A stretch of 16,396 bases of DNA from Methanomassiliicoccales archaeon (GCA_028682925.1 JAJRAG010000065.1:1-16396); one strand, 5' to 3'; counted from the stretch's first letter, positions 1 to 8,240 are shown. The notes: generated by a model not told the origin, from the sequence alone. Made by a program: numbers and translations.

Positions 1-162
1 ACGATGGACGAAGCCTACCTTTACTCTAGTCAAAAAAAAGAGACCGCGATGCGCAGACGCCTGTACAAACTCAGCGAAAAGGATGAGAAGAAGAAAGCAT
101 CAGAGAATCATGACGAGAAGCCAGAACACAGAGAAGGTCAGAAGAGCATCTTCGATTTCTGA
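1..162 (+). CDS. C-terminal fragment of a PCNA-binding protein, possibly replication factor C large subunit
   Basis: The frame is open from the window edge to the TGA at 160-162 and gives about 53 residues, so only the end of the gene is present. It starts with a short stretch reading DEAYLYSS, passes through a strongly charged Lys/Glu-rich linker, and ends exactly in QKSIFDF. That ending fits the PCNA-interacting (PIP) consensus Q-x-x-hydrophobic-x-x-aromatic. A charged linker followed by a terminal PIP peptide is typical of the archaeal replication factor C large subunit. It also occurs in other sliding-clamp clients such as some nucleases, glycosylases and polymerases. The next gene is DNA ligase, another clamp partner, which supports a replication or repair role. 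The RfcL identity is an inference from the tail alone; the PIP motif itself is plain in the sequence. Confidence 0.6.
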   Translation, partial: TMDEAYLYSSQKKETAMRRRLYKLSEKDEKKKASENHDEKPEHREGQKSIFDF

Positions 163-226
163 TATCGTACCGATCCAAGTACTTGCTAGCGTTGGCTATT
201 CCCAGTCTCTGATTTGTCTTCATGGA

Positions 227-233
227 TTATATA
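227..233 (+). promoter_or_regulatory. TATA box of the DNA ligase gene
   Basis: TTATATA is centred about 26 bases before the ligase ATG at 256. With the usual archaeal distance from TATA to start site, the mRNA would begin at or next to the start codon, so the transcript is probably leaderless. No Shine-Dalgarno sequence precedes the ATG, which agrees with this. Confidence 0.65.
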
Positions 234-255
234 GTTCAAATCCGTTTGACATAGT

Positions 256-2016
256 ATGCTTTACGGGGAACTGGTTAAGGTCTACGAAGCTCTGGAGTCC
301 ACGTCGGGCCGTTTGGAGATGACAGACATACTGGCGAAGTTCTTTCAAATGGCGGACTGCGAGTCGCTCAGGAAGATCGTCTACCTGACCCAAGGTCAGC
401 TCTATCCTGACTTCTACCCCCAGAAGCTCGGCCTTGCCGACAAGCTGCTGTTGAAGACCATCGCTTCTACCTCGGGAACGAATGAGAAGAACGTGCATGA
501 ACTCTGGCTGAAAGAGGGGGACCCAGGAACTGTCTCGGAGAGAATCTTCGAAGAGAAGAGGCAGACCACCCTGTTCTCAGAGACGCTCACCCTCAATCGG
601 GTCTACGAGGCGCTACAGCGAATAACCGAGGCGGAGGGAAGTGGCTCCCAGCATCAGAAAATGAGACTCCTATCTGACGTACTTCACGACGCAACTCCCC
701 GTGAGGCCAAGTACATAGCGAGAATCGTCACTGGAAAGATGAGACTCGGGGTGGCTGATATGACGGTCATAGACGCTCTTTCCCAAGCATTTGCAACGAA
801 GGAGGACAGAGATGTGGTCGAAAGGGCGTTCAATGTCTCGTCAGATCTCGGCAAGGTGGGGGAGCGACTCTGCAGGAACGGGATCGAGGGCATAAAAGAG
901 ATGAAAGTCGAGATAGGAAACCCAATAAGAGCGATGCTTGCAGAGAGGCTTCCCTCCCCTTTCGAGATTCTGGAGCGAATGGGAGGACGTGCCGCGTTCG
1001 AGTACAAGTACGACGGCGTCAGAGTGCAAGCGCACATCGAAGGAAAGGAGATCACCCTTTTCTCCAGAAGGCTCGAGGATCTCACTTCCCAATTCCCAGA
1101 CGTGGTGAAGGCGCTGAGGTCCGCTTTCAGATCGAAGAGTGGGATACTCGAAGGGGAGTGCGTGCCGGTGGACATCAACACGGGTGAGATGCTTCCATTC
1201 CAAGAGGTCTCACATCGAAGGGGGAGAAAGCACGACCTCACGAGCGCGATTGAAGAATACCCTGTTCGGATCTTCCTGTTCGATTGCCTGCATCTTGATG
1301 GCGAGGACCTGACGAACAAGCCGCTACTAGAGCGGAGAAGGGCATTGGAAAGCTGTGTGCAGACAACGGACGAGGTAAGGACCTCCGAGATGCGAATCGT
1401 GGATAAGATCGAAGACGCTGATGCGTTCTTCCAGGAGGCATTGAGAGACGGTTGCGAGGGTTTGATGGCGAAATCGGTTGCCGATGATTCCGTGTATCGT
1501 GCTGGGTCGAGGGGCTTTCTATGGATAAAGTACAAGAAAGAATACAAGTCTGAGATGACGGACACAGTAGATCTGGTCGTCGTCGGAGCCTTCGCCGGAA
1601 GAGGCAGGAGAAAGGGTGTCTATGGAGCCTTACTGATGGCGACGTACAACGGAGAGGAGGACACATTCGAGACCGTGTGCAAACTAGGAAGCGGATTCGA
1701 TGATCAAACGCTGGCATCGCTGCCCTCCAAGCTGGAGGTATCACGGCTATCGGAGAAACATCCCAAAGTCCATTCGAAGCTGGAGGCGGACTTTTGGTTT
1801 GAACCTTCGATGGTGATAGAGGTGCTGGGAGCAGAAATCACCATTAGTCCGATCCACACTTGCGCATATTCAAGAATACGGAAGGACGCCGGTCTCGCTA
1901 TCCGCTTCCCAAGATTCACAGGCAGGTTTCGGGACGATAAAGGGCCAAGGGAGGCAACGACCACCGCTGAACTTGAAACGATGTACAAGAACCAGCTCAA
2001 GAAAGTGGATGGCTAG
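256..2016 (+). CDS. lig: ATP-dependent DNA ligase
   Basis: This enzyme seals nicks in DNA with ATP, joining Okazaki fragments and finishing repair. The 586 residues match the usual size of archaeal ligases. The N-terminal helical DNA-binding domain covers roughly residues 1-215. The nucleotidyltransferase core follows: motif I is KYDG with the AMP-accepting lysine at K251, motif III is FDCLHLDG around D343, motif IV is EGLMAKS (E401, K406), and motif V is WIKYKKEY around K425. The last 140 or so residues form the OB-fold domain. The start MLYGEL matches the conserved beginning of archaeal ligases, and a TATA box sits at the leaderless distance. The preceding gene ends in a clamp-binding peptide, and rpoL follows after 45 bases with its own promoter. 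No in-frame damage is seen. Confidence 0.97.
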   Translation: MLYGELVKVYEALESTSGRLEMTDILAKFFQMADCESLRKIVYLTQGQLYPDFYPQKLGLADKLLLKTIASTSGTNEKNVHELWLKEGDPGTVSERIFEEKRQTTLFSETLTLNRVYEALQRITEAEGSGSQHQKMRLLSDVLHDATPREAKYIARIVTGKMRLGVADMTVIDALSQAFATKEDRDVVERAFNVSSDLGKVGERLCRNGIEGIKEMKVEIGNPIRAMLAERLPSPFEILERMGGRAAFEYKYDGVRVQAHIEGKEITLFSRRLEDLTSQFPDVVKALRSAFRSKSGILEGECVPVDINTGEMLPFQEVSHRRGRKHDLTSAIEEYPVRIFLFDCLHLDGEDLTNKPLLERRRALESCVQTTDEVRTSEMRIVDKIEDADAFFQEALRDGCEGLMAKSVADDSVYRAGSRGFLWIKYKKEYKSEMTDTVDLVVVGAFAGRGRRKGVYGALLMATYNGEEDTFETVCKLGSGFDDQTLASLPSKLEVSRLSEKHPKVHSKLEADFWFEPSMVIEVLGAEITISPIHTCAYSRIRKDAGLAIRFPRFTGRFRDDKGPREATTTAELETMYKNQLKKVDG

Positions 2017-2031
2017 ACGACCATCAAAAGA

Positions 2032-2038
2032 TTTATAA
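2032..2038 (+). promoter_or_regulatory. TATA box of rpoL-truD
   Basis: TTTATAA lies in the 45-base gap after the ligase stop, centred about 26 bases before the rpoL ATG at 2062. As for the ligase gene, this predicts a leaderless mRNA, here probably covering rpoL and truD. Confidence 0.65.
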
Positions 2039-2061
2039 TCAGAATTCAGATAGGAGCCGCC

Positions 2062-2337
2062 ATGCAACTTGAGCTGATCGAGAAGGACAAGGATTCAATC
2101 AGAATCATGATAAAGGACGCCGACATGACCCTCATATCTCCTCTTGTGACCGAACTTCTCGAGGATGACGCTGTCTCTGAGGTGAAGTACACAGCGGCTC
2201 ACCCAGATCTTGAGTTCCCTACACTTCTTGTCCGGGTCAGGACAGGGAAGCCTCAGACGGCGCTGAAACGGGCCTCGAAGACGATAGCTGGTGAGTTCAA
2301 GGAGACAAGAGAGAAACTCGAAAAGGATCTGAAGTAG
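2062..2337 (+). CDS. rpoL: DNA-directed RNA polymerase subunit L (Rpo11)
   Basis: The 91-residue product resembles archaeal RpoL, the counterpart of eukaryotic Rpb11/AC19 and of the bacterial alpha N-terminal domain. It pairs with subunit D (Rpo3) to start assembly of RNA polymerase. The features seen are a short N-terminal beta strand (MQLELIEKDKDSIRI), the DMTLISPLVTELLEDD segment where the family has its helix, the central AAHPDLEFPTLLVRV strand pair, and a long charged C-terminal helix ending in EKLEKDLK. The length is normal for the family. In this lineage the usual H-T-F motif of the helix is replaced by M-T-L. The gene starts leaderless from its own TATA box and is followed after 6 bases by truD, so the two are probably transcribed together. 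Confidence 0.85.
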   Translation: MQLELIEKDKDSIRIMIKDADMTLISPLVTELLEDDAVSEVKYTAAHPDLEFPTLLVRVRTGKPQTALKRASKTIAGEFKETREKLEKDLK

Positions 2338-2343
2338 AATTCT

Positions 2344-3648
2344 ATGGAATACCAGGCTAGCTCGGCTCGGGAGACTGAGATCGGTCTTGAGGTATTCTAC
2401 ACTGGGACGACCGGCACTGGCGGTAGGCTCAGGACCTCGCCAGAGGATTTCCTGGTCGAAGAGATATCCAAGTACCCCGACCAATCTGAAGATGGTGTGT
2501 ACACAATCGGGACGGTCACATCGACCAATTGGGAGATGAATAGACTCGTCCGTCAGCTCTCGAAATCCCTTGGGATAAGCAGACGAAGAATCGGTTTCGC
2601 TGGAACTAAGGACAAGAGGGCGGTCACGAAGCAGTTGATATCGTTCGAGGCCCCGATCGAGGATGTCAAATCGCTCAAGATCCACCAGGTCACGATTTCG
2701 GACGTATACAAGGCAAAGAAACATATCACCCTCGGAGACCTCGTAGGCAACTCATTCACCATTTGGATAAGAGAATGTGATTTCGAAGGGGCCGATCTTG
2801 AAGATAATGCTGAGGCAACCGCCTGCATTTTGAACGAACTGGGAGGTTTCCCGAACTTCTTCGGAGTCCAACGTTTTGGAGCCCTCAGACCGGTCACGCA
2901 CATCGTCGGCAAATTCATAGTCAATGACGAGTTCGAGGATGCAGTGATGGCCTACATCGCTTCCCCAACGCCAGATGAACCTCAGGAAGTGCGGGAAGCT
3001 CGCGAAGACCTTGGGGAATCGAGAGACTTCAAGTCTGCGTTGGGAACATACCCGATGAGACTTTCCTTTGAAAGGACCGTGATAGCACATCTAGCAAGGA
3101 ACGATGGCGACTACGCCGGCGCAATCGGATCGCTGCCTCAGAACCTTCAGATGATGTTTGTACATGCGTACCAGTCCTATCTCTTCAATAGGATACTGAG
3201 TGCAAGGATAAAGAGAGGTCTATCGCTAGCCAGACCTCTAATCGGGGACATCGTCCTTCCTGCAGACAGGAACGGCCTCCCAGACCACAGCATCTACATC
3301 AAGGTCACGAGAGAGAACCTCGACCTTGTTGAAAGACAGATGACGGAGAACAAGGCGTTCATCAGCGGCATCCTATTCGGTTCAGAGAGTGAGTTCGCGG
3401 AAGGAGAAGCAGGTGAAATCGAGAAGGAAATCGTCGGTGCGGAAGGCATCGGTCGAGAGAACTTCATCGTGCCGAAGATACCGCAGTGCAGTTCCAAGGG
3501 CAGCAGGAGAGAGATCCTTGGCAGGTTCAGGAGTCTCTCGATCCGCGCGGAAGGAGACAGCCTGTTGATGTCTTTCTCGTTGGACAAAGGATGCTACGCG
3601 ACATCGTTGCTCAGGGAATTCATGAAGGTCGGAGTCATGGACTACTAA
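2344..3648 (+). CDS. truD: tRNA pseudouridine(13) synthase TruD
   Basis: TruD converts uridine 13 in the D-arm of tRNA to pseudouridine without a cofactor. At 434 residues it has the length usual for archaeal and eukaryotic (Pus7-like) members. Family motifs occur in order: GRLRTSPEDFLVEE at residues 27-40, the catalytic-loop motif GTKDKRAVT with the catalytic aspartate at D90, NFFGVQRFG at about 171-179, HAYQSYLFNRILS in the middle, and KGCYATSLLREFMK near the C-terminus. The insert between the NFFGVQRFG and HAYQSYLFN motifs is the TRUD domain. The gene begins 6 bases after rpoL and has no clear ribosome site of its own, so translation may be coupled. It converges on the large TPR gene with 44 bases between the stops. 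Confidence 0.95.
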   Translation: MEYQASSARETEIGLEVFYTGTTGTGGRLRTSPEDFLVEEISKYPDQSEDGVYTIGTVTSTNWEMNRLVRQLSKSLGISRRRIGFAGTKDKRAVTKQLISFEAPIEDVKSLKIHQVTISDVYKAKKHITLGDLVGNSFTIWIRECDFEGADLEDNAEATACILNELGGFPNFFGVQRFGALRPVTHIVGKFIVNDEFEDAVMAYIASPTPDEPQEVREAREDLGESRDFKSALGTYPMRLSFERTVIAHLARNDGDYAGAIGSLPQNLQMMFVHAYQSYLFNRILSARIKRGLSLARPLIGDIVLPADRNGLPDHSIYIKVTRENLDLVERQMTENKAFISGILFGSESEFAEGEAGEIEKEIVGAEGIGRENFIVPKIPQCSSKGSRREILGRFRSLSIRAEGDSLLMSFSLDKGCYATSLLREFMKVGVMDY

Positions 3649-3692
3649 TGACAAATCAGGAGAAGTCAATGATCGATTTACCAGGAAAAGAC

Positions 3693-6600
3693 TCACAAAC
3701 GCGTCCAGTCCCTGGTGTCTTTGTCCTCCTCTCCTTCTAAGTCCCTAGATTGCCTGCCTGGCTCCGATGCGGCCCTCGACTTCTCCTTTCCAGTCTCTTG
3801 ACCCTCAGCCGTTCTAGTTGCTCTCCTCTTTATCTTTGATCCGCACCGAGGACAAGAGTCCGATTGGGAGACGCAATCGCTGCACAGGAGCGAGCCACAG
3901 GTATGGCATTTCGTCACAGCGAGACCGCCATGGAATAGGCATCGACGCCCCTTGATCTCCTCCAAGTTCGCCTGCTGATCCACCGCCTTCTCCTCTTCCT
4001 TGTAGAATCTAGAATAGAGGTCGACCTCATCCCTGGTGCCTCTATGCTTCTGAGTGGGAGGCACTGCCTTGAGCTCCGTGACCTTTCTTTCCCTCTCATC
4101 TTTCTCGATGTCTACTGACTCCTCCTTCCATGGGATCTCCCTTACCTTCACGCTCGAGGCTTTGTATCCTTCTCCCCTGAACGTTTGAAGAATCGCCATC
4201 AGCTTCCTGGCATTGAATATCCCGACCCCCAGGTTCTCCATCAGACCGATTGCGGAACGTTTCTCGTCGGGTAGGCTCATTGCCGTCCTGAGCAGCTGCT
4301 CGGTATCGCGGTCCGGCGTGACAGTGGAGAAGTCCATGTCGTTGACTCTCTCGATGTAAGCGAGGACCTTCTTCGCCTTCCGGATGTCCTTTTCCGGTAG
4401 ATTCATCAAAACATCGGGCAGTCGCAGACCATATCTGCCAACACTGGGGCTTCGATAGCTGGCCAAGAGAACTGCCCTCGAAAGCTCTTCGTATTCCTTG
4501 AAGGCGGACTGGCTCAGGGAGATCACATTCACGGCCTCCTTCTCGTCCAGAAGCTTCAGGACATCGTCCAGGTGGGAGAAAGGTATCCCGCACTCCCTGA
4601 ATGCCTCCTCCCTCGTCAGTCTCTTTCCCGAGCGGTACTCGTATTCGACCAGCTTCTGAGCGTACGCGCTGATCTCTCTCTCCCGAAGCTTGCCGCTCAC
4701 GATGCGGAGACCTTCCATAGCTGACTCCATGTTCCTGTCGATCTCAAGGGCCTTCTCGAACGATCTCTTCGCAAGATCGTGCTTCTCAAGGCGAATGAGC
4801 ACGATGCCCTTGCCGCACCATGCGATCTTGTCCGTTGGGTCAATGCCCAGCGCAGCATCATAGCTCCTTATCGCCTCCTCATCATTGCCTACCCTCTCCA
4901 TGACCTCCGCTCTTCCTAACCAGGCTGCCTTGTTCTTTGGATCCAGGTCCACGGATTTGCTGAAACAGTCGGCCGCCTTCTCCATATCTCCGAGCTTGAC
5001 ATGGACTACGCCGAGGCGATTCCACACGACGCCGTCGGTCGCGTCCAGACCGATCGCCCTGTCATAGCTTTCGAGCGCCTCATGGAGCCTTCCAAGCTCC
5101 TCGAGCGCCCTGCCTCTGGACTTATGTATCACCTGGTCCTCGAGACCCAACTCGATCGCGCGATTGTAGCAGCTCACCGCATTCTCGTACTGTCCGACCT
5201 TGAATAGCACGGTCCCTTTGAATTTCCAGGCTTGGGTTTCGTTCCTATCGAGGCCAATCGCCTTGTCCAACTCCTCGACGGCCTCCTCGAGTCTGTCCAA
5301 AGAGGCAAGCGCCCTCCCCCGGTCGGTGTGGAACCTCGCGACTTCTGGCGACATGCTGACGCATTTCTCAAGGACTTTCAGAGCCTCTATGAAGTTTCGC
5401 ATGAGAAGAAGGGCTCGTCCTTTGTTGTTCAAAATGTAGGGATCGGAAGGGTCCAACCGCCATGCATAGTCAAAACTTTCCACGGCCTCCCCATACTTCC
5501 CGAGGCCGACCAAAGCAAGACCCTTGAGAATGTGTACGGACTTGTCCATGCCATCGATTTGGATTGCAATATCGTAAGAGGAAACCGCTTCATCCAATCG
5601 CCCCAGCTTCTCCAGTGCTGAGCCCTTGTCGACATGGGCCATCTTATTCTTCGGGTCGTTCTTGAGTATCGCGTCGCATATCGCCAGGATCTCCGAGGGA
5701 TCGCCCTTTGATATGATGGCGTTCTTCTTGCTTTCCAAGACGATTACGTCGTGAGGTTCAAGCTCCAACGCCCTATCGAAGGATCGGATCGCTTCGTCAA
5801 TTTGGTTCGACTTCTGGCAAGCGATACCGCGATCGATCCAGGCGTTCTTGTTGCGCGGATCGAGTTTGATTATTTGATCACAGACGGTCACCAATTCCTG
5901 GAACCTGGCGAGATGTTTCAGCGATTGCTTCTTGGCATCCAGTACCTCCAAGTCCTTTGGACTGACGTCAAGGGCGCGATCGTACGAGACAATGGCTTCC
6001 TCATGCCTTCCAATCTTTGCCAGCACTTGTCCCATACGGAAAAGCACGAATCTGTTCTTTGCGTCGATTGCAAGGGCCTGATCGTAGCTCTTGAGAGCAT
6101 CTGGCTGTCTCTCGAGCCACTCCAGCGTGACGCCCCTGCTTATCCAGAGATTCTTGTCGTTCGGATCGAGCTGGATGGCCTGATCGTAGCAAGCCACGGC
6201 CTCTTCGAACCTCTTTGCGGTCTCGAGCGCCAGGCCCTTTGAATACCAGACCCTCTTGTCTTGCGGATTGAGCTCGATCGCCTTCGAGAACGCCTCGACC
6301 GCATCATCATATCGATTGAGTGCGAATAGGTTGTCGCCCTTCACTCTCCAGAACGCGGAATCCATCGGAAACTTCGCCGTGCCCGTGGTCGCGACGTCCA
6401 GAGAGTCCTCGTACCTCCTCATGGAAAAAAGAACGATCGAAAGATTCTTCAGTGTCTCCTCATCGCTCGGGTCCAGCTCAAGCACCTTTCTGTAGCTCTC
6501 CACCGCCTCGATGTCCTTGTCTAATCGGTCCAACGCGACGGCCTTGTCGAAGAGCGCGCTCTTGTTCTTGGGGTTTATTTTCAAAACGCGATCACTTGCT

Positions 6601-8015
6601 TCGATGACCTCTTTGTCCTTCCCAAGATGCTTCTGGCACTCCTTGATCGCGATGAGCGTCTCCTCATTGCTCGGTTGCAGTTTCGCAGCCTTCTCGAGAG
6701 ATTTGAGAGCCTCATGAGACTTCCCTGTCATCATGTACGCCACACCTTGGTCGTGAAGCGCCTCGACCTGTTGGGGGTGCAGGGAAAGAAGTTCGGTGCA
6801 GACCTTGATCTGTTCTTCATACTGGTTCAGCATTCCCAGAATCCTTCTCTTCCTGTCGAGCAGGTCCAGATCTCTGGGATTGTCCATCAAGGCAGAGTTC
6901 ACGATGGCGGAGGCCTCCTCGACCCTTCCCAGATTTGCAAGTGCGTCGACCTTCATGAGGGTAGCTGGAACATCGCCTTTCTTGACCTCGAGCAATCTCG
7001 AGCAAATGTCCACGAGCTCCTGATTCCTGTCTAATCTCTTCAGCAGTCCGCACTTCCCCTCGAGTGCAGATACATACACACTGTCAAGCTCCAGGGCCCT
7101 CTCGTATGACTTCAGACCTTCCTCCAGCCGCTCCATTTGCTCAAGGAGACTAGCCACCTCGGTCCAGGTGTGCTTGTGGGAAGGATCACTCCTGAGCGCT
7201 TCCTTGTAGTGCTTCAGGGACTCTTCGGACTCGCCCTTCTCCCTTAAGGCTCTGGCCTTGTTGAGATGGGCGGTGAAATTCTTCGGATCTCGGGCAAGGA
7301 CGTCATCGAAGATGGAGGCAGCCTCCTCATGACGTTGCAGCAGAATGAGAACGCCGCCCTTGCCAAGCATAAGGTCAATGTTTCCGGAATCGTGCAGCAT
7401 TCCGTCATCGAACGTCTTGAGAGCCTCATCCAGTTTTCCCTGACCCGTGAGCGCCTCACCCTTTCTCCGAATCCAGACTGATTTGTCCGGCGCTTTCTCG
7501 ATCAGTACATCGTAGTAGTGTATGTCCGCAGAATCGATCTCAAGAATCTTCTTGTAGCACTCGACGGCAGCTGCACTATCACCGGAAGAATCAAGACTGC
7601 TCCCTTTCTCGCTCCAGAGCATCTTGTTGTTCGGATTGAGAGAAATCGCCTTGTCCAGAATAGCAATTGCCTCTTTGTCTGACCTTATGGCCCGGAGCGC
7701 ACGAGATTTTCCGATATATGCGTTCACGGAGTCCGGCGTCATCGACAACGCCTTGTCCGCTGCCCTGTTCGCATCTTCAGGCATGCTACAGTTCACATAT
7801 GAGCTGCTGAGAGTGACCAATGCATCAGAGTATTCGTTCACATGTTTCTGCGTTCTTGGAGCGTTCTCATAGATTATGTCCCTAGCTCTGTTGAGGTCTG
7901 ACGCAACTCCAGAACCATCTTTTCTCTTCAATCGGTCCTCAACGTCACCTATGAGCTTCAAGGCTTTTTTCAGCGCTTTGAGATCGCTGTCGAACAGTGA
8001 ATCAAAATATCCCAT
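3693..8015 (-). CDS. Giant TPR-repeat protein with C-terminal B-box-like zinc finger
   Basis: This single unbroken frame encodes about 1440 residues. Residues 1-95 are a helical lead-in. Residues 97-1112 hold about 30 tetratricopeptide repeats with the typical A-x-x-x-Y-D-x-A-[IL]-x-[LI]-D-P pattern. Residues 1113-1290 look like a helix-turn-helix followed by a helical bundle. Residues 1359-1391 form C-x2-H-x7-C-x2-C-x4-C-x2-C-x6-C-x2-C, a B-box-like or double zinc knuckle. The last 45 residues are highly charged and probably disordered. No signal peptide or membrane segment is seen, so it is likely cytoplasmic. TPR solenoids are protein-binding scaffolds, but the partner is unknown. I chose the ATG at 8015 because GGTGAT lies just upstream; a GTG at 8048 would add 11 residues. 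No specific function can be assigned. Confidence 0.9.
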   Translation of the reverse strand: MGYFDSLFDSDLKALKKALKLIGDVEDRLKRKDGSGVASDLNRARDIIYENAPRTQKHVNEYSDALVTLSSSYVNCSMPEDANRAADKALSMTPDSVNAYIGKSRALRAIRSDKEAIAILDKAISLNPNNKMLWSEKGSSLDSSGDSAAAVECYKKILEIDSADIHYYDVLIEKAPDKSVWIRRKGEALTGQGKLDEALKTFDDGMLHDSGNIDLMLGKGGVLILLQRHEEAASIFDDVLARDPKNFTAHLNKARALREKGESEESLKHYKEALRSDPSHKHTWTEVASLLEQMERLEEGLKSYERALELDSVYVSALEGKCGLLKRLDRNQELVDICSRLLEVKKGDVPATLMKVDALANLGRVEEASAIVNSALMDNPRDLDLLDRKRRILGMLNQYEEQIKVCTELLSLHPQQVEALHDQGVAYMMTGKSHEALKSLEKAAKLQPSNEETLIAIKECQKHLGKDKEVIEASDRVLKINPKNKSALFDKAVALDRLDKDIEAVESYRKVLELDPSDEETLKNLSIVLFSMRRYEDSLDVATTGTAKFPMDSAFWRVKGDNLFALNRYDDAVEAFSKAIELNPQDKRVWYSKGLALETAKRFEEAVACYDQAIQLDPNDKNLWISRGVTLEWLERQPDALKSYDQALAIDAKNRFVLFRMGQVLAKIGRHEEAIVSYDRALDVSPKDLEVLDAKKQSLKHLARFQELVTVCDQIIKLDPRNKNAWIDRGIACQKSNQIDEAIRSFDRALELEPHDVIVLESKKNAIISKGDPSEILAICDAILKNDPKNKMAHVDKGSALEKLGRLDEAVSSYDIAIQIDGMDKSVHILKGLALVGLGKYGEAVESFDYAWRLDPSDPYILNNKGRALLLMRNFIEALKVLEKCVSMSPEVARFHTDRGRALASLDRLEEAVEELDKAIGLDRNETQAWKFKGTVLFKVGQYENAVSCYNRAIELGLEDQVIHKSRGRALEELGRLHEALESYDRAIGLDATDGVVWNRLGVVHVKLGDMEKAADCFSKSVDLDPKNKAAWLGRAEVMERVGNDEEAIRSYDAALGIDPTDKIAWCGKGIVLIRLEKHDLAKRSFEKALEIDRNMESAMEGLRIVSGKLREREISAYAQKLVEYEYRSGKRLTREEAFRECGIPFSHLDDVLKLLDEKEAVNVISLSQSAFKEYEELSRAVLLASYRSPSVGRYGLRLPDVLMNLPEKDIRKAKKVLAYIERVNDMDFSTVTPDRDTEQLLRTAMSLPDEKRSAIGLMENLGVGIFNARKLMAILQTFRGEGYKASSVKVREIPWKEESVDIEKDERERKVTELKAVPPTQKHRGTRDEVDLYSRFYKEEEKAVDQQANLEEIKGRRCLFHGGLAVTKCHTCGSLLCSDCVSQSDSCPRCGSKIKRRATRTAEGQETGKEKSRAASEPGRQSRDLEGEEDKDTRDWTRL
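4680..7727 (-). repeat. Tandem TPR-coding repeat array, about 30 units of roughly 102 bp
   Basis: The coding sequence repeats about every 34 codons. Canonical units with W/A-x-x-[KR]-G-x-[AV]-L...EA[IV]-x-[SC]YD-x-A[IL] alternate in places with variant units reading VL-x-[AS]-KK...[EI]-x-[VA]-[IV]CD-x-I[LI]. Examples of the variant are residues beginning DLEVLDAKK and DVIVLESKK, with looser relatives earlier at DLDLLDRKR. The DNA copies have diverged enough that this is an old protein-level array and not a recent DNA expansion. Confidence 0.85.
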
Positions 8016-8100
8016 CCCATCACCCGACGGTGTGCTAATTGCTCCCACACATCAAAAAACTTTTGGCCAGATTCGTCAGTATGATGGAGAAATCATCTCC

Positions 8101-8127
8101 CTCAATCTGTCTGACGCGACAATTGAG
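8101..8127. other. Hairpin in the divergent promoter region
   Basis: CTCAAT (8101-8106) and TGTC (8108-8111) pair with GACA (8118-8121) and ATTGAG (8122-8127). This gives ten base pairs with one bulged C at 8107 and a TGACGC loop. It lies about 85 bases upstream of the TPR gene start on the minus strand. It could be a leader structure of that mRNA if transcription starts far upstream, or a protein site. No function is shown by the sequence. Confidence 0.4.
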
Positions 8128-8188
8128 ACTCTTTGAAGGCAAGTATCTCGAATCTACACTCTATCTGGCTACATCGGCTAGAAACGTA

Positions 8189-8195
8189 TTTATAC
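8189..8195 (+). promoter_or_regulatory. TATA box of the small acidic protein gene
   Basis: TTTATAC follows a purine-rich GAAACG that suits a TFB recognition element. The expected start site is near 8218, which is the first base pair of the hairpin that follows. The mRNA would then have a leader of about 52 bases before the ATG at 8270. Confidence 0.6.
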
Positions 8196-8214
8196 AATGA
8201 CTATCATAGGTTCC

Positions 8215-8240
8215 CTCCGTCCGACGAAAGTCGGACGGGG
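8215..8240 (+). promoter_or_regulatory. 5' leader hairpin with GAAA tetraloop
   Basis: CCGTCCGAC (8217-8225) and GTCGGACGG (8230-8238) form nine perfect Watson-Crick pairs closed by a GAAA (GNRA) tetraloop. U216-G239 and C215-G240 can extend the stem to eleven pairs. It sits at the predicted 5' end of the mRNA for the 80-residue protein. Such a cap-like structure could protect the 5' end or serve as a binding site. The pairing is seen directly; the role is inferred. Confidence 0.6.

Noticed and set aside
83..322. 79-codon plus-strand frame overlapping the first gene tail and the ligase start
   Set aside because: It conflicts with the frame ending in the PCNA-binding peptide and with the ligase; it has no ribosome site.
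684..1565. 293-codon open frame on the minus strand inside the ligase gene
   Set aside because: It is fully antisense to a ligase with intact motifs, shows no family pattern, and is rich in Ser/Arg as expected for a shadow frame.
1238..1744. 168-codon minus-strand frame inside the ligase gene
   Set aside because: Arg/Ser/Pro-rich composition typical of an antisense frame; no ribosome site or domain.
2095..2724. 209-codon minus-strand frame across rpoL and truD
   Set aside because: It overlaps two well supported genes and has no recognisable domain.
4096..4593. 165-codon minus-strand frame in the TPR gene
   Set aside because: It is an out-of-frame reading of the same gene; the main frame encodes clear helices and the zinc motif.
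5751..6242. 163-codon plus-strand frame inside the TPR gene
   Set aside because: It is antisense to the repeat array and simply mirrors its periodic composition.
4680..7727. CRISPR-like or satellite DNA repeats
   Set aside because: The 102-bp periodicity reflects TPR codons in an open frame; there are no identical short repeats with spacers.
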